Of a stretch of DNA of 45,878 nt, positions 12,866 through 22,498 are shown in pieces. Both the position numbers and the translations under genes were made by a program. Source of the stretch: Nitrospirota bacterium (GTDB lineage: Bacteria > JACPQY01). Location: NCBI GenBank assembly GCA_016190245.1, contig JACPQY010000041.1, forward strand, positions 1 through 45,878. The letters are read 5' to 3'. Positions within the stretch are counted from its first letter, which is position 1; each line of letters starts with the position of its first letter. The notes under the pieces are model-generated. The model did no database searches and had not been told where the DNA came from. It saw only the letters and a program-made list of their open reading frames with translations.

Positions 12866-15801
12866 GGGCAGGCGGCGTTGGGAGTGCCGGGCGTGCCCGC
12901 GTCGCCCTTGCCGTAGGACGGGGTGCCGGGACACCAGGCGTCATCGTCGTCGTTCCCGGACTCGCTCGTCGAATCGGGATCGAGTTGGGTGGATTTTCCC
13001 TCGGTGGTGGCGGTGTAACTGATCGCGTCGAGGACGCTGCCGCCGAATCCGACAAACAACCCGCCGGATGAGTTCAGAATGCTGAACGTGAAGGTGTGTT
13101 GGACGCTGGGGAGGCCGCCGTTGACGTTCGAATCGGTGGACCGTGAGAAGACCACGTGGGTACCCGCCTCCGCGTGGAGGCAGTTCGTACTCGAAAGCGT
13201 GGCCTTGACCGTGGGGGGGGTCGTCCCGAGCTCGAGCCCGTTGAGATCCAGGGCGGACGCCGCATAGACCTCGAACCACTCGCCGTTCGAGTCCGTCACT
13301 GCGCTCGGGTTGGCCATGAATTCGGTGATGACCAAGTCGCCGATCGAGGGCGGAACGAGAGGCCGCGGCGCCCCGTTGTCCAAGCATGTCGAGCCTCCCG
13401 CCGGCGGGCAGGCCGGATTTGGTGCACCCGGCGAGCCGAGGTCCCCCTGACCGTACCCGGTGGTCGAAAGGCACCAAGAGTCGGCCGCGTCATTGCTCGT
13501 GGGGTCGGTGTGCGCCGGATCGAGCGCCCACGATGCCCCTGCGGTGGGAGAGGAATAGGTGACGCGGTCGAGCATGGCGCCCCCGTGCCCCAGGATCAAC
13601 GACGCGTTCGCGTTGACGAGGCTGAAGTTGAAGAGGTGGTCCACCTTGGGAAGCCCGCCATTGACGCTGGAATCGGTGGATCTGGCGAAGACCAAGCGTG
13701 AGCCCGCGGGTGCCTCCAGGCAGTCGGCGGAAGCCAGCGTGGTCTCCACGGTCCCGTCCTCGGTTGAAAGCTCGATCCCGTTGAGATGGATCGTTCGGGT
13801 GACGTACGCCTCGAACCATTCGCCGCTCGTGTCGGTGACGACATTGGGATTGGCCATGATCTCCGTGATGACGAGATCGCCGGGTTGGGGTGGGATGGTG
13901 GGCACGGGCGTGCCCTCGTCATCGCACGAAGTCTGGGTAGTGCCCGCGCACGCGGCGTTGGCTGTGCCGGGCGAGCCGAGATCAGCTCCTCCCAGCGCGG
14001 CCCCGTACACCAAGGTGGCCGGGCACCACGCGGCGGCGGCGTTATTCTCCTCTTCGTCGAGGTGAGAGGGGTCCAGCGTCGTCGCCGTGCCGGGCGTGGC
14101 GGCCGAGTAGGTCGCCGCATCGAGAAGCTCGCCCCCGATCCCGAGCGAGAGCGCGCTCCCCGAATTCGCGAGGGCGAAATTGAAGAGATAGTTCACGGCA
14201 GCCAAGCCGCCGTTGACGAGGGAATCGCTGGAGCGGGCGAACACCAGGTAGGTTCCCTCCTCAGCGCTGAGGCAGGCCTCGGCATCGAGAGTGACTTTGG
14301 GATCCTCGGGATCGAGACCGATCTCCAGACCGTTTAGGTCTATGTCGGAGGAGACATACACCTCGAACCATTCGCCGTGGGCATCCGAGACGGAGAGCGG
14401 ATCGGCCATGATTTCGGTGATGACGAGATCGCCGGGGCGGGGCCGGCGCACAGGCCGTTTTCCCCCCTCGTCCTCGCAGAGGCTCTCGGGTGGCATAGCG
14501 CACGAGACGTTCGGCGCTGCGGGCGTGCCGAGGTCGCCATCGCCGTAGGGCGAACCGGCGGCGCACCAGGTGCCGGGCTCGCCGCTTTGTTCGGGGGTGA
14601 GACGGTCGCGATCGAGCTGGGTTGCCTCGCCCGGCGCGGTCGGCCCATACTGGACTTGGTCGAGGATGATGCCCCCGTAGGACAGCGCAACGTCGCCGCT
14701 GGGGTTCGCGAGGCTGAAATGGAAAAGGGCGTCCGGGGGCGGGAGCCCGCCGTTGAGCGAGCCGTCTTCCGAACGGCCGAAGAGCAGGTATCTCTCGGCC
14801 TTCGCCGGGAGGCAGTTGTCGCTCTGGATGAGAGTTCGATCCGGATCGGATAGCGGCCCCGCACCCACGCCGTTGAGGTCCACGCTTCGCGCCACGAAGA
14901 TCTCGAACCACTCGCCCTGCGCGTCGGCTGAGGCACCAGGATCGGCCATGATCTCGGTAATGATGAGGTCGTCGGGCGCAGGGGGCCGAACGGGTCGCGG
15001 TTGTGCCCCGTCGAGGCAGGTGAGCGGTGAGGCGGATGGACAAGGGTGATCTTTGTCGCAACCTTCATCCACGCCGGTGGGAGGGCAGGCGTCGCCCTGA
15101 GCGCACTGGGCGTTGCGCGCGGCCGCGGACTGTGCGCACGGCTCGTTGGGCTCGTTCGGAGTGCCGGTGGAGCCTTCCGCGTACTCGCGCGCGGCGGCAC
15201 ACCACCGACCGGGATCGTCATTCGCGACCGCATCGGGGACGGCCGAACCGTCGAAGCCGAGGGCGAGTCCGTCTTTCATCTCCGCGTATTGCACCTCGTC
15301 GAGAGTCACTTCCCCACAGCGCAGGGTGAGACGGCCACCCTCGTTCACCAAGGCGCCGAGTTCCTCGCCATAGGCGAGGCGGACGACCCCGTCGGCCCCG
15401 CCGGCTGCGGGGAGGCGGCCGAGGGCGACGTATTCGCCGGGCAGGATACTGCCGGTTCCGATTGCCGCCGCGCGTTCGTCAGCCGCGTCGAGCGGCCGGA
15501 GCGTGAGGGAGAAACGGCCGGGATCGAGCGTCCATGGGGACGCGTTGAAGATCTCAATCCACTCGCGCCCGGCATCCGGCCCGTCCGGATTGGCCATGAT
15601 CTCGGAGACGGCCAGATCTCCGGGGAGGAGGCGCGAACAATCGGCGGGAAGGAGTTGGTGGGGTGCGGTACCACAGGCAGCGAGCAGGAGGCCCGTGGCC
15701 CAGGTCCTGTAGGGCCTGTGCGGACCAAGCCTGGTTCGCCAGTTTGGACTCGGCCCCGAGCCGGCCGCCGGCCCAGCGTTCTCCCCCCCCTTGCCCCTCA
15801 T
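12862..15801 (-). CDS. Lipoprotein with five lamin-tail domains
   Basis: A 979-residue protein with a lipobox-like LLLAACG (Cys43) after an arginine-rich stretch. The mature part is five tandem lamin-tail (LTD) domains. Each starts near PGDLVITEIMADP (the first copy reads LAVSEIMANP), then GEWFEVY and DLNG, and ends in a shared block with FNFSLANS, LD-x-VTY and WC...YG.GDLGTPGAPN. Domains 2 to 5 are more alike than domain 1, indicating recent duplication. LTD domains in bacteria are extracellular and often accompany nucleases and competence proteins, which fits the SNase gene coupled to its 3' end. The start is the only in-frame ATG near the signal; a GGAGG lies a rather long 13 nt upstream. 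Confidence 0.82.
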   Translation of the reverse strand: MRGKGGENAGPAAGSGPSPNWRTRLGPHRPYRTWATGLLLAACGTAPHQLLPADCSRLLPGDLAVSEIMANPDGPDAGREWIEIFNASPWTLDPGRFSLTLRPLDAADERAAAIGTGSILPGEYVALGRLPAAGGADGVVRLAYGEELGALVNEGGRLTLRCGEVTLDEVQYAEMKDGLALGFDGSAVPDAVANDDPGRWCAAAREYAEGSTGTPNEPNEPCAQSAAARNAQCAQGDACPPTGVDEGCDKDHPCPSASPLTCLDGAQPRPVRPPAPDDLIITEIMADPGASADAQGEWFEIFVARSVDLNGVGAGPLSDPDRTLIQSDNCLPAKAERYLLFGRSEDGSLNGGLPPPDALFHFSLANPSGDVALSYGGIILDQVQYGPTAPGEATQLDRDRLTPEQSGEPGTWCAAGSPYGDGDLGTPAAPNVSCAMPPESLCEDEGGKRPVRRPRPGDLVITEIMADPLSVSDAHGEWFEVYVSSDIDLNGLEIGLDPEDPKVTLDAEACLSAEEGTYLVFARSSDSLVNGGLAAVNYLFNFALANSGSALSLGIGGELLDAATYSAATPGTATTLDPSHLDEEENNAAAAWCPATLVYGAALGGADLGSPGTANAACAGTTQTSCDDEGTPVPTIPPQPGDLVITEIMANPNVVTDTSGEWFEAYVTRTIHLNGIELSTEDGTVETTLASADCLEAPAGSRLVFARSTDSSVNGGLPKVDHLFNFSLVNANASLILGHGGAMLDRVTYSSPTAGASWALDPAHTDPTSNDAADSWCLSTTGYGQGDLGSPGAPNPACPPAGGSTCLDNGAPRPLVPPSIGDLVITEFMANPSAVTDSNGEWFEVYAASALDLNGLELGTTPPTVKATLSSTNCLHAEAGTHVVFSRSTDSNVNGGLPSVQHTFTFSILNSSGGLFVGFGGSVLDAISYTATTEGKSTQLDPDSTSESGNDDDDAWCPGTPSYGKGDAGTPGTPNAACP

Positions 15802-15863
15802 ACTCGAACGATCCCCTCCTTCGAGTCGACCCCCTTACCGGTGTGGCCCGTTCCGCAGAAGGC

Positions 15864-18800
15864 TCACGGGAGTTCGGCGAGGTAGGTGAACGGCCCGCCC
15901 TCGCGCTCGTCGTACCACAGGACCAGCTCTCCCGTGTTCTGGTGAAACCAATCGACGCCGGCCAGATGGGCCGTGATCTGCTGCTCGGGACACGCCATTT
16001 CGATCGAGTCGAGCAGGCAGGCGTAAACGTCCAGATTGCTTTGGCCGATCTCCTCGGCGGACGCGTTGCGATAGTCCACCCATGTCAGCAGACCATCCCG
16101 CAGGTGCGGCATGACCTGGGAGGAGGTCTGGGTCACGACCCCGCGGTTGGGACAGCCGCCTGTGGTGGGATCGAATCGGCACCCGTAGATGTCGGTATTG
16201 GCATCGCCGCCGCGGAAGTCCAGCCAGACCACGAAGCTTCCCCAGATCGAAGGAAAGATCTGACCGTAGGTATCCGTTGTCAGCCGGTGTTCGACCTCGG
16301 TGGTCAGGTCGTAGAGATAGACGTCGTAGCTGTTGCCCCGCCGGTCGGACCAGACCACGTAGTTCCCGGAGACTTGGGGGAACGGCTCATACCCGAAGAT
16401 GGGTCTCGGGAGGTTTTCGGCGATGACCTTCTTGGGGCACGTACCAGCCACCGGATCGAAGGTGCAGGCGGCGACGGAGGGGCGGCCGGTATCGAGCAAT
16501 GGATTCACTTCCGTCCAGACGACAATCGTTCCAGAAACTGTCGGCTGGTACTCGTCGAGCACGGCGTCGGTCGCGATGGGATATTCCAAACCCGTGACCA
16601 TGTCGTACAGGTACACATTGAGGTTCCCGCTGTCGTCTTCGACCCAGACCAGGCGGTCACCTGAGAGTGCGGGCTCCCTCTTGGTTGTGCCTGGCTGTCC
16701 CGCTGGGAGTTCCAATTGGTTCTCGCACAGGCCGGTGTCGGGATTGTAGGTGCAGGTGAACAGCGCATCGCCATTGTCCTCGCGCGAGACCCAGACGATC
16801 CGGTTTCCCTCTCCGGAAAAGTTGTTGGCTTTTGTGGGGGGATGGGTCTGGGAGAGCTCCGTGAAGCGATTCAGCTCGATTCCCACCAACCCGAGATCCT
16901 GGGCCTGCATCCCGTTGGTGGATGTGACAAGAGCGCGGACTAGATAGGTGCCGGTGGGGAGGCCACCGAGCTCCCAGGTGCCCAACGGACCGAGCGAGGG
17001 AACGGGCGTGGCCACAGGCGGCCCGATGGGCGTGAACTCGGCGGGGGCAAGTCCCAGTCCGTGGAACAGTTGGTACTGTTCGAAGGGGATGCCGGCGGGC
17101 GAGGTATCGGCAAGCCCCTCGATCACGACGCTCGACTGTTCGCTGCTGATGAAGTTGGACCCCGACGGTGAGCCCACGAAGGCAACCGCCGTGTTGAAGT
17201 AGGGTGACAGGTTGTGTTGTCGGGCGGCGGCGTCGATGTCGGCGAAATCGGGCGTCAGGTCCGTGAGATCCCCGTTGTCGTCGTCCGCGAGAAGAACGTC
17301 GATGACGGCGTCGGGGATATCGAGGGAGTTGGAGAGGAGGCGTGGGATCAGGAGTTCCTCGGCGAGGGCCACGCCCTCCGGCTCGCCGTGCGTGCGGGCG
17401 AGGTTTTCCCGCAGGTGCCAGGCGAAACCCGCCCATGCCTGCCCGAGGTTGTGGGATTCGTCGAAGCCGCTCCAGGGAAACTGGTAGGCGTTGTCTGCCG
17501 TCCGCACGAACGTGCCCTCGCCGAAGAAGTTTTCACCCGACAGCGGCTGGCCGGTCGCGAAGGTAGCGATCAGGTCGCCCCATCCCTCGCTGAGGCCAGA
17601 CTCGGTCATGCCGCCTGCCATGTCGTCGGCGAAGTGGCCGTACTCGTGGTAGATGACCGTATCGTAGGCGGGGTTGATGCACCACTGGTTGGGAAACAGC
17701 CAGTACCCCGGCAATTTCCCCTCCAACCTGAAGTCAAGAGCCGAGCTCTCGTACGAGGCGTTGCAGGTGGGGGCCGTGTTCACGGTTGCAGGGATGGGGA
17801 TGTCGAGCCCTGACAGGGGGATGGGGAGCCGCCCCTGAATCCAGTCGTGGACGAAGTCCGCGTGGAAGTAGGCGTCCACCTGGGCGGTGTCCTCGTCGTT
17901 CGCGCCCGACTCGTTGAACAAGAGGCGCAGTGGGATGCCTGGCGTGCCGAGGGCACTCAGGCTGAGCGTTGGGCCGGCGGCGTTCTCCACCTGCACCCAG
18001 GAACCGGTGAGGGTCGCTGTCACCGTTGCCGGCTCTTGGATTTGCGGGAATCGAAAGAGACCGAGCAGGTGGGTGAGCGTGGTGAAGGTGCCATGGGGTG
18101 TCGTCGCCTCGACCTCGAGGTGTTTCAAAGGGAGCCGGTCGAAGCCTGCTGAGGAGACCGGGTCGAAGAGGTACCCCTTGCCGCGGACATCGCCGAAGAC
18201 GTAGGAGGGGCCGGGCTCGGATTCCGCGATGGACGCTTGCGACTCGATGTAGACCTTTGGGTCGAACAGCCAAGCCGCCCCGGGGTCCGTGGCGTCCTCA
18301 TCCACGAGGGCATGCAACTCCCCGTCCTTCGCCGAGCCCATCTCGCGCAGGCGACGAAGCCGGCCCCCGACGAGGGCAACGAATCGGCGGATCTCCGCCA
18401 GCGAAGGCGAGCGGTCCGGAGGCAGACCTAGAATCTTGGCTGCTCTCGCCCTGAGAACCCTATCTGCTTGGGGGCTTCGTCGTGGTAGATCCAGTTTGGG
18501 GTAGAGGTTGGCCGCCGCCGCGAGCACGGTAGTTCCCCGCCGGTCCCTCCGGACAGTGAGGTGGGCGCGGCCACCCCAGAGTGGGAGACCATCGTCGGTT
18601 TTCTGGATGAACTGGACGTGGACGAGATCGCCCTGGCCGGTCCGAAGGGGTATCTCAGCGAAGTAGTCTGGCTCGAGGGCCACGGGCCCGCGCAGATCTT
18701 CCGCGGCCAAGTATTGGAGTGCGGCCTCGGCGAGTTCCGTGCGGTTCAGCGCCCGATCTGAGAGGGTTCGAACCGGTCCGTTGGATCGGTTTCTTCCTTT

Positions 18801-18971
18801 TCCCAGGTCGTCGAGCCGCAGGGGACGGGGCTTGGCGGATCGGCTGGGGCCGGGGGGGGTCACGTAGGGATCTTGGATGGCGTGCGCCGGTTGAGGCTGG
18901 AGACCCACCAGGAGAAGGAAGAGGAATCCAACCATCGTTGCCGCTTCTTTTCGAGATGTGCGGGCTGTCAT
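15864..18971 (-). CDS. Secreted M36/thermolysin-like metalloprotease with TolB-like propeller
   Basis: A 1035-residue exported protein with a signal peptide ending QPAHA. An FTP-like propeptide region follows (LAAEDLRGPVALEPDYF, GLPLWGGRAHLTV). The catalytic domain has VDAYFHADFVHDWI, the zinc motif HEYGH (His442, Glu443, His446) and a third ligand Glu462 in SEGWGD, the gluzincin layout seen in fungalysin (M36)-type enzymes. The C-terminal 350 residues are TolB/WD40-like propeller repeats (YVVWSDRRGNSYDVYLYDL, SFVVWLDFRGG). ATG 18971 is preferred over longer frames because it starts the signal peptide, has AGGGG upstream and lies 26 nt after the VCBS gene stop. Likely an extracellular protease activated by propeptide removal. 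Confidence 0.85.
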   Translation of the reverse strand: MTARTSRKEAATMVGFLFLLLVGLQPQPAHAIQDPYVTPPGPSRSAKPRPLRLDDLGKGRNRSNGPVRTLSDRALNRTELAEAALQYLAAEDLRGPVALEPDYFAEIPLRTGQGDLVHVQFIQKTDDGLPLWGGRAHLTVRRDRRGTTVLAAAANLYPKLDLPRRSPQADRVLRARAAKILGLPPDRSPSLAEIRRFVALVGGRLRRLREMGSAKDGELHALVDEDATDPGAAWLFDPKVYIESQASIAESEPGPSYVFGDVRGKGYLFDPVSSAGFDRLPLKHLEVEATTPHGTFTTLTHLLGLFRFPQIQEPATVTATLTGSWVQVENAAGPTLSLSALGTPGIPLRLLFNESGANDEDTAQVDAYFHADFVHDWIQGRLPIPLSGLDIPIPATVNTAPTCNASYESSALDFRLEGKLPGYWLFPNQWCINPAYDTVIYHEYGHFADDMAGGMTESGLSEGWGDLIATFATGQPLSGENFFGEGTFVRTADNAYQFPWSGFDESHNLGQAWAGFAWHLRENLARTHGEPEGVALAEELLIPRLLSNSLDIPDAVIDVLLADDDNGDLTDLTPDFADIDAAARQHNLSPYFNTAVAFVGSPSGSNFISSEQSSVVIEGLADTSPAGIPFEQYQLFHGLGLAPAEFTPIGPPVATPVPSLGPLGTWELGGLPTGTYLVRALVTSTNGMQAQDLGLVGIELNRFTELSQTHPPTKANNFSGEGNRIVWVSREDNGDALFTCTYNPDTGLCENQLELPAGQPGTTKREPALSGDRLVWVEDDSGNLNVYLYDMVTGLEYPIATDAVLDEYQPTVSGTIVVWTEVNPLLDTGRPSVAACTFDPVAGTCPKKVIAENLPRPIFGYEPFPQVSGNYVVWSDRRGNSYDVYLYDLTTEVEHRLTTDTYGQIFPSIWGSFVVWLDFRGGDANTDIYGCRFDPTTGGCPNRGVVTQTSSQVMPHLRDGLLTWVDYRNASAEEIGQSNLDVYACLLDSIEMACPEQQITAHLAGVDWFHQNTGELVLWYDEREGGPFTYLAELP

Positions 18972-18997
18972 GTGTACACCCCTGCTTGTGTTTCGGA

Positions 18998-21457
18998 TCA
19001 TCGTGCGGCCCGGCGAGCGCCGCTCTGGCCGGCAATGTTGATGAGCACGCCGATCGTCCGATCGAGCCATTTGCCCAGCACCGGGTGGGCAGTGGCCACG
19101 TCGGGGGCGCCGTCGCCGTTGAGATCGGCCACCGTGAGGGCTTGCGTGTTTCCCACGCCGTAGCTGGGAGAAGCCTGTGCGAAAACCGCGCCGCCTGCGT
19201 TGAGGAAGACCGTCACACTCGAGGAGCCATCCGCGGTTAGGAGGTCGGGATCCCCATCGCCGTCCACGTCAGCGGTCTCGATGTACAAGTGCGGGTTTCG
19301 AGTGGGATAGATGTTCGGCGCAAGGAAGGTGCCGTCGCCTCGGTTGAGGAGGACCGAGACGCCGCCCGTTTGGCCGGCCACGGCAAGGTCCACCGCCGTG
19401 TCGGCATTCAGGTCGGCGGCTGTGACGCTCCAGGCGCCGCGGGTCGCGGCGTAGTGCACGGCTGGCGAGAAGGATCCGTTGCCCGTATTGAGGAGGACGG
19501 AGACGGTGCCGTCCAGAGAGTTGCAGGTGGCGAGGTCGTTGTGACCGTCCGCGTTCAGATCGGCCGACACGATGGAAACCGCGAGCCTACCCACGGGATA
19601 CGTCTCAGCCACTTTGAAGATCCCGTCCCCCCGGTTAAGGAGTGTGGTCACTTGGCCGTCTAGCTTGCGGTCAGCCGTCGGCGAGAAAGACTCTGTCTGA
19701 CCCGCGGCATAGGATCTCCAGGATTCAATTAGCTCATGCGCCTTCCCCGGGGGAGTGCCCGGGGTCCATGCGAAGGGCGATACCGTGGCCAGGTCAAGGT
19801 CGGTGTCGCCGTCCATATCCAGCACGGTAACCATCCAAGGTGGGTGGGGGAGGGCGTAGTTCTCAGCGCTCCCGAATCTGCCGTTGCGTTGATTCAGGAG
19901 AACAGAGGAAAAAAAGGTGTTGTAGCTGGCGGCCGCCAAGTCCGACCAGCCGTCTCCGTTGAAGTCGCCTGCGGTCACGGACTGCACGCCTTCGGGGACA
20001 TCGTAGGCCGACGGGGGCCCGAACGTACCTTGGCCCTCGTTGTTCAGGACGGAGATGGTGCCGCTCCCGTTGTCTGCCGTGGCGAGGTCGAGATCCCCGT
20101 CATGGTCCACGTCCGCGGCCGTCACCGATGCGGGGGCGATCCCGCTGCGATAGAGAGGGGCCGTGACGAAGCTGCCGTCGCCCGGGTTGAACAGGACGGA
20201 GAGGGACCCGGTGCCGGGGACGCAATTGTCCACGAGGGCGACGTCTTGCGCGCCGTCGAGATTGACATCTCCCGCGGCGATGGAGCAGGGTTCCGGTCCC
20301 ACGCGGAAAAACCGGGGTTCTGCGAATGTCTTCCCGCCCTCGTTCGCGAGGAGCGAGACCGTTTCACTCCCTTGGTCCGCTGTCACGAGGTCGGGCAGGC
20401 CGTCGCCCGTGAAGTCGGCGGTAGCGAGCCACGCGGGCTCGTCCCCCGCGCGGTAGTCCTTCCGGGTCGGTGGGAGGCCGGCGCCTACATTGGTGAGCAG
20501 AGTGATGGTGCGATCGCCGTTGTTGGCGGTGGCGAGATCCATCCACCCATCCTTGTTGGCGTCGAGGGCCACGACGGCGTACGGCCACTTTCCTACAGCG
20601 ATCCGCTCCCGCTCACGGAATGTGCCGTTCCCGCGATTCAGCAGGACGTCAACGGAGTCCCAGGAGAGGCTGGTTACGGCCAGGTCGTTCCAGCCGTCGT
20701 TGTCGAGATCGGCGGCCGTGATCGAGAGGGGGCTGACGTCCACCTCGTAGAATATCGCCGGCAGGAAGGTCCCGTCGCCTCGATTCATCAGAACCGCAAC
20801 GAGGGAGTCGTAGTAGGGGTGGCTCCAACTGAGATGGTCGGCGACGGCCAGATCCGGCGCGTGATCTCCGTTCAAGTCGCTCACCGAGACCCACGAGGGA
20901 CCGTCGTACGTGGGGTAGGACTTGGCCCGTCCGAAGGTGCCGTCTCCGTGGTTCAGGAGGACGGAAACGGCGTCGCTTCCATAGTCGGCGGTGATGAGGT
21001 CAGCGGCCGAGTCGCCGTTCACGTCGGCGATGGCCACGTGCCGAGGCTGGATGCCGACGGGGTAGGCGATCTCGTGGCCGAAGTGGTTCCCGCCGACGCT
21101 CATGGCCACGGTCACGGCGTTCACCTCCCAAGCGGTGGCGGAGAGATCCGGAAACCGGTCGCCGTTAAGGTCCCCCAGGGTGACGGCGTTGGCATAGGGC
21201 GGGGCGGGGTAGACTTGGCGTGCAGGCCAGAAGAGCGCGCCTGAGGGTGGCGGCATGACCGGTGTCGCAGGACCGAGCGTGGGGATGGAATCGGGGCGGT
21301 GGGCAGCCTCGGGGGTGGGTGAGCTATCGTGGGCTGAGATGGACCCGGCGGAGAGGGCCCACCCCGCGCAGAGGCAGGCGGCGATCAGGCGCCACCTCCC
21401 GGCGGACGAACCTTCGGATTTGGCGGCAGGCGCGAAAGAAGCAGCTATTCTTGCCAT
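18998..21457 (-). CDS. Secreted VCBS/FG-GAP repeat protein
   Basis: An 819-residue protein with a signal peptide (LIAACLCAGWALSAGSISA). About 13 tandem VCBS/FG-GAP repeats fill the rest, each reading roughly ADLNGDG-x-DLA(T/V)AD then VSVLLNRGDGTF. The DxNxDGxxD loops bind calcium as in integrin-alpha-like propellers; 13 repeats are enough for two propellers. Such proteins act in surface adhesion or binding of polysaccharide or protein; no catalytic domain is present. AAAAGGGG lies upstream of ATG 21457. It is followed after 26 nt by the metalloprotease gene, so the two are probably co-expressed as secreted partners. Confidence 0.87.
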   Translation of the reverse strand: MARIAASFAPAAKSEGSSAGRWRLIAACLCAGWALSAGSISAHDSSPTPEAAHRPDSIPTLGPATPVMPPPSGALFWPARQVYPAPPYANAVTLGDLNGDRFPDLSATAWEVNAVTVAMSVGGNHFGHEIAYPVGIQPRHVAIADVNGDSAADLITADYGSDAVSVLLNHGDGTFGRAKSYPTYDGPSWVSVSDLNGDHAPDLAVADHLSWSHPYYDSLVAVLMNRGDGTFLPAIFYEVDVSPLSITAADLDNDGWNDLAVTSLSWDSVDVLLNRGNGTFRERERIAVGKWPYAVVALDANKDGWMDLATANNGDRTITLLTNVGAGLPPTRKDYRAGDEPAWLATADFTGDGLPDLVTADQGSETVSLLANEGGKTFAEPRFFRVGPEPCSIAAGDVNLDGAQDVALVDNCVPGTGSLSVLFNPGDGSFVTAPLYRSGIAPASVTAADVDHDGDLDLATADNGSGTISVLNNEGQGTFGPPSAYDVPEGVQSVTAGDFNGDGWSDLAAASYNTFFSSVLLNQRNGRFGSAENYALPHPPWMVTVLDMDGDTDLDLATVSPFAWTPGTPPGKAHELIESWRSYAAGQTESFSPTADRKLDGQVTTLLNRGDGIFKVAETYPVGRLAVSIVSADLNADGHNDLATCNSLDGTVSVLLNTGNGSFSPAVHYAATRGAWSVTAADLNADTAVDLAVAGQTGGVSVLLNRGDGTFLAPNIYPTRNPHLYIETADVDGDGDPDLLTADGSSSVTVFLNAGGAVFAQASPSYGVGNTQALTVADLNGDGAPDVATAHPVLGKWLDRTIGVLINIAGQSGARRAAR

Positions 21458-21619
21458 GGCAGGGTTCCCCTTTTCAAACCCGCCACTCTTTTCGCGCGCC
21501 TTCCCTGGCCTACCTACCGGGCCAAGCGGCTACCACCTGGCCGGTGCCCACTACGCTACGTCATAGTCCGAGTGGGGCAAGAGCGCAAGCGAAAACGGGC
21601 GTCTCGGACGCGGGGGGAG

Positions 21620-22498
21620 TCAGGAGCCGGTGCCGGTGGTCTGAACCCAACAGGCCTTCGTGGAGAAGGGGGTGCTGCCGACCTGGAGTTGGATGCAGCC
21701 GTCGCATCCGCCGAACGTGCCGCTGGCGGTCACGCTGCCTTGGGTAACCTGTAGCGTGCCGCTTGTGGGCTCGATCGTGCAGGTGCCGGGCTGATAGACG
21801 GCCTGGGCCACGGAGATCGAGACGGAGGCCCCGGAGGCGGTGACCGTTCCGGACAGGTTCAGTGAGTAGCTGTCGTCTGTGTAGTTTGTCAGGGTGGTTG
21901 CCCCTGCGGTCATGGCAAGGGATTCGGTGAGGTCGAGGCTGTACGTAGTGGATGCCTGCTGGACGCTGCCCTTCATCGTGAGGCTGAGCGTCGCCCCCGC
22001 GAGGGAGGCATCCGTGCTCCCGTTGACGGTGGAGGTGCCGTTCGAGAAGTTGGCGAACGCCATACCGTAGGAGACTTTCTGGAGCGTGACGGTTCCGGTT
22101 GAGGTGATCGAGCCGCTGAAGGTCTGGCCCTGGCGAGTCTGGCAGCCCGTCCCGTAGTCCAGGATCAACTCGAACGTGCCGTTTTCTTTGCTGTAGGTGG
22201 TGGAGGTCTGCGGGCATGTCGTCTTCGATTCCAGGGCAGGGGCGGCCCTCACGCCGGCGCGGACGCCCTCATTGACGCTCTGGGTGGTGGCGCTGGACGA
22301 GGTGGAATAGAGCATGGCCGCCTCGGTGCTGCTGTTGAGGGATTCCTCCTGGGCCGTGGTGGTGGTCGCCGACGGTGTGGCATCGGCCGCGGTGGTGTCG
22401 GCGGCGGTCGTGGTTTCCTCTTCGTCGCTGCATCCCGCCAGAAGGGCAAGCGACGTAACGAGAACTCCGAGAAGAGCTGCGGCCGGTGAGCGCATCAT
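21620..22498 (-). CDS. Lipoprotein with Thr/Ser-rich linker
   Basis: A 292-residue lipoprotein; the lipobox ends LLAGC (Cys23). A threonine/alanine/acidic linker follows (SDEEETTTAADTTAADATP), typical of surface-tethered domains. The rest is rich in Ser, Thr, Gly and alternating hydrophobic residues with few charges, consistent with a beta-sheet domain, and has paired cysteines (TTCPQTS, GTGCQTRQG, GTCTIE, GGCDGC). I do not recognise the fold. The first of two adjacent ATGs (22498) has GGGAGG 4-5 nt upstream and overlaps the peroxiredoxin stop by 4 nt, so translation is coupled. Confidence 0.75.
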   Translation of the reverse strand: MMRSPAAALLGVLVTSLALLAGCSDEEETTTAADTTAADATPSATTTTAQEESLNSSTEAAMLYSTSSSATTQSVNEGVRAGVRAAPALESKTTCPQTSTTYSKENGTFELILDYGTGCQTRQGQTFSGSITSTGTVTLQKVSYGMAFANFSNGTSTVNGSTDASLAGATLSLTMKGSVQQASTTYSLDLTESLAMTAGATTLTNYTDDSYSLNLSGTVTASGASVSISVAQAVYQPGTCTIEPTSGTLQVTQGSVTASGTFGGCDGCIQLQVGSTPFSTKACWVQTTGTGS

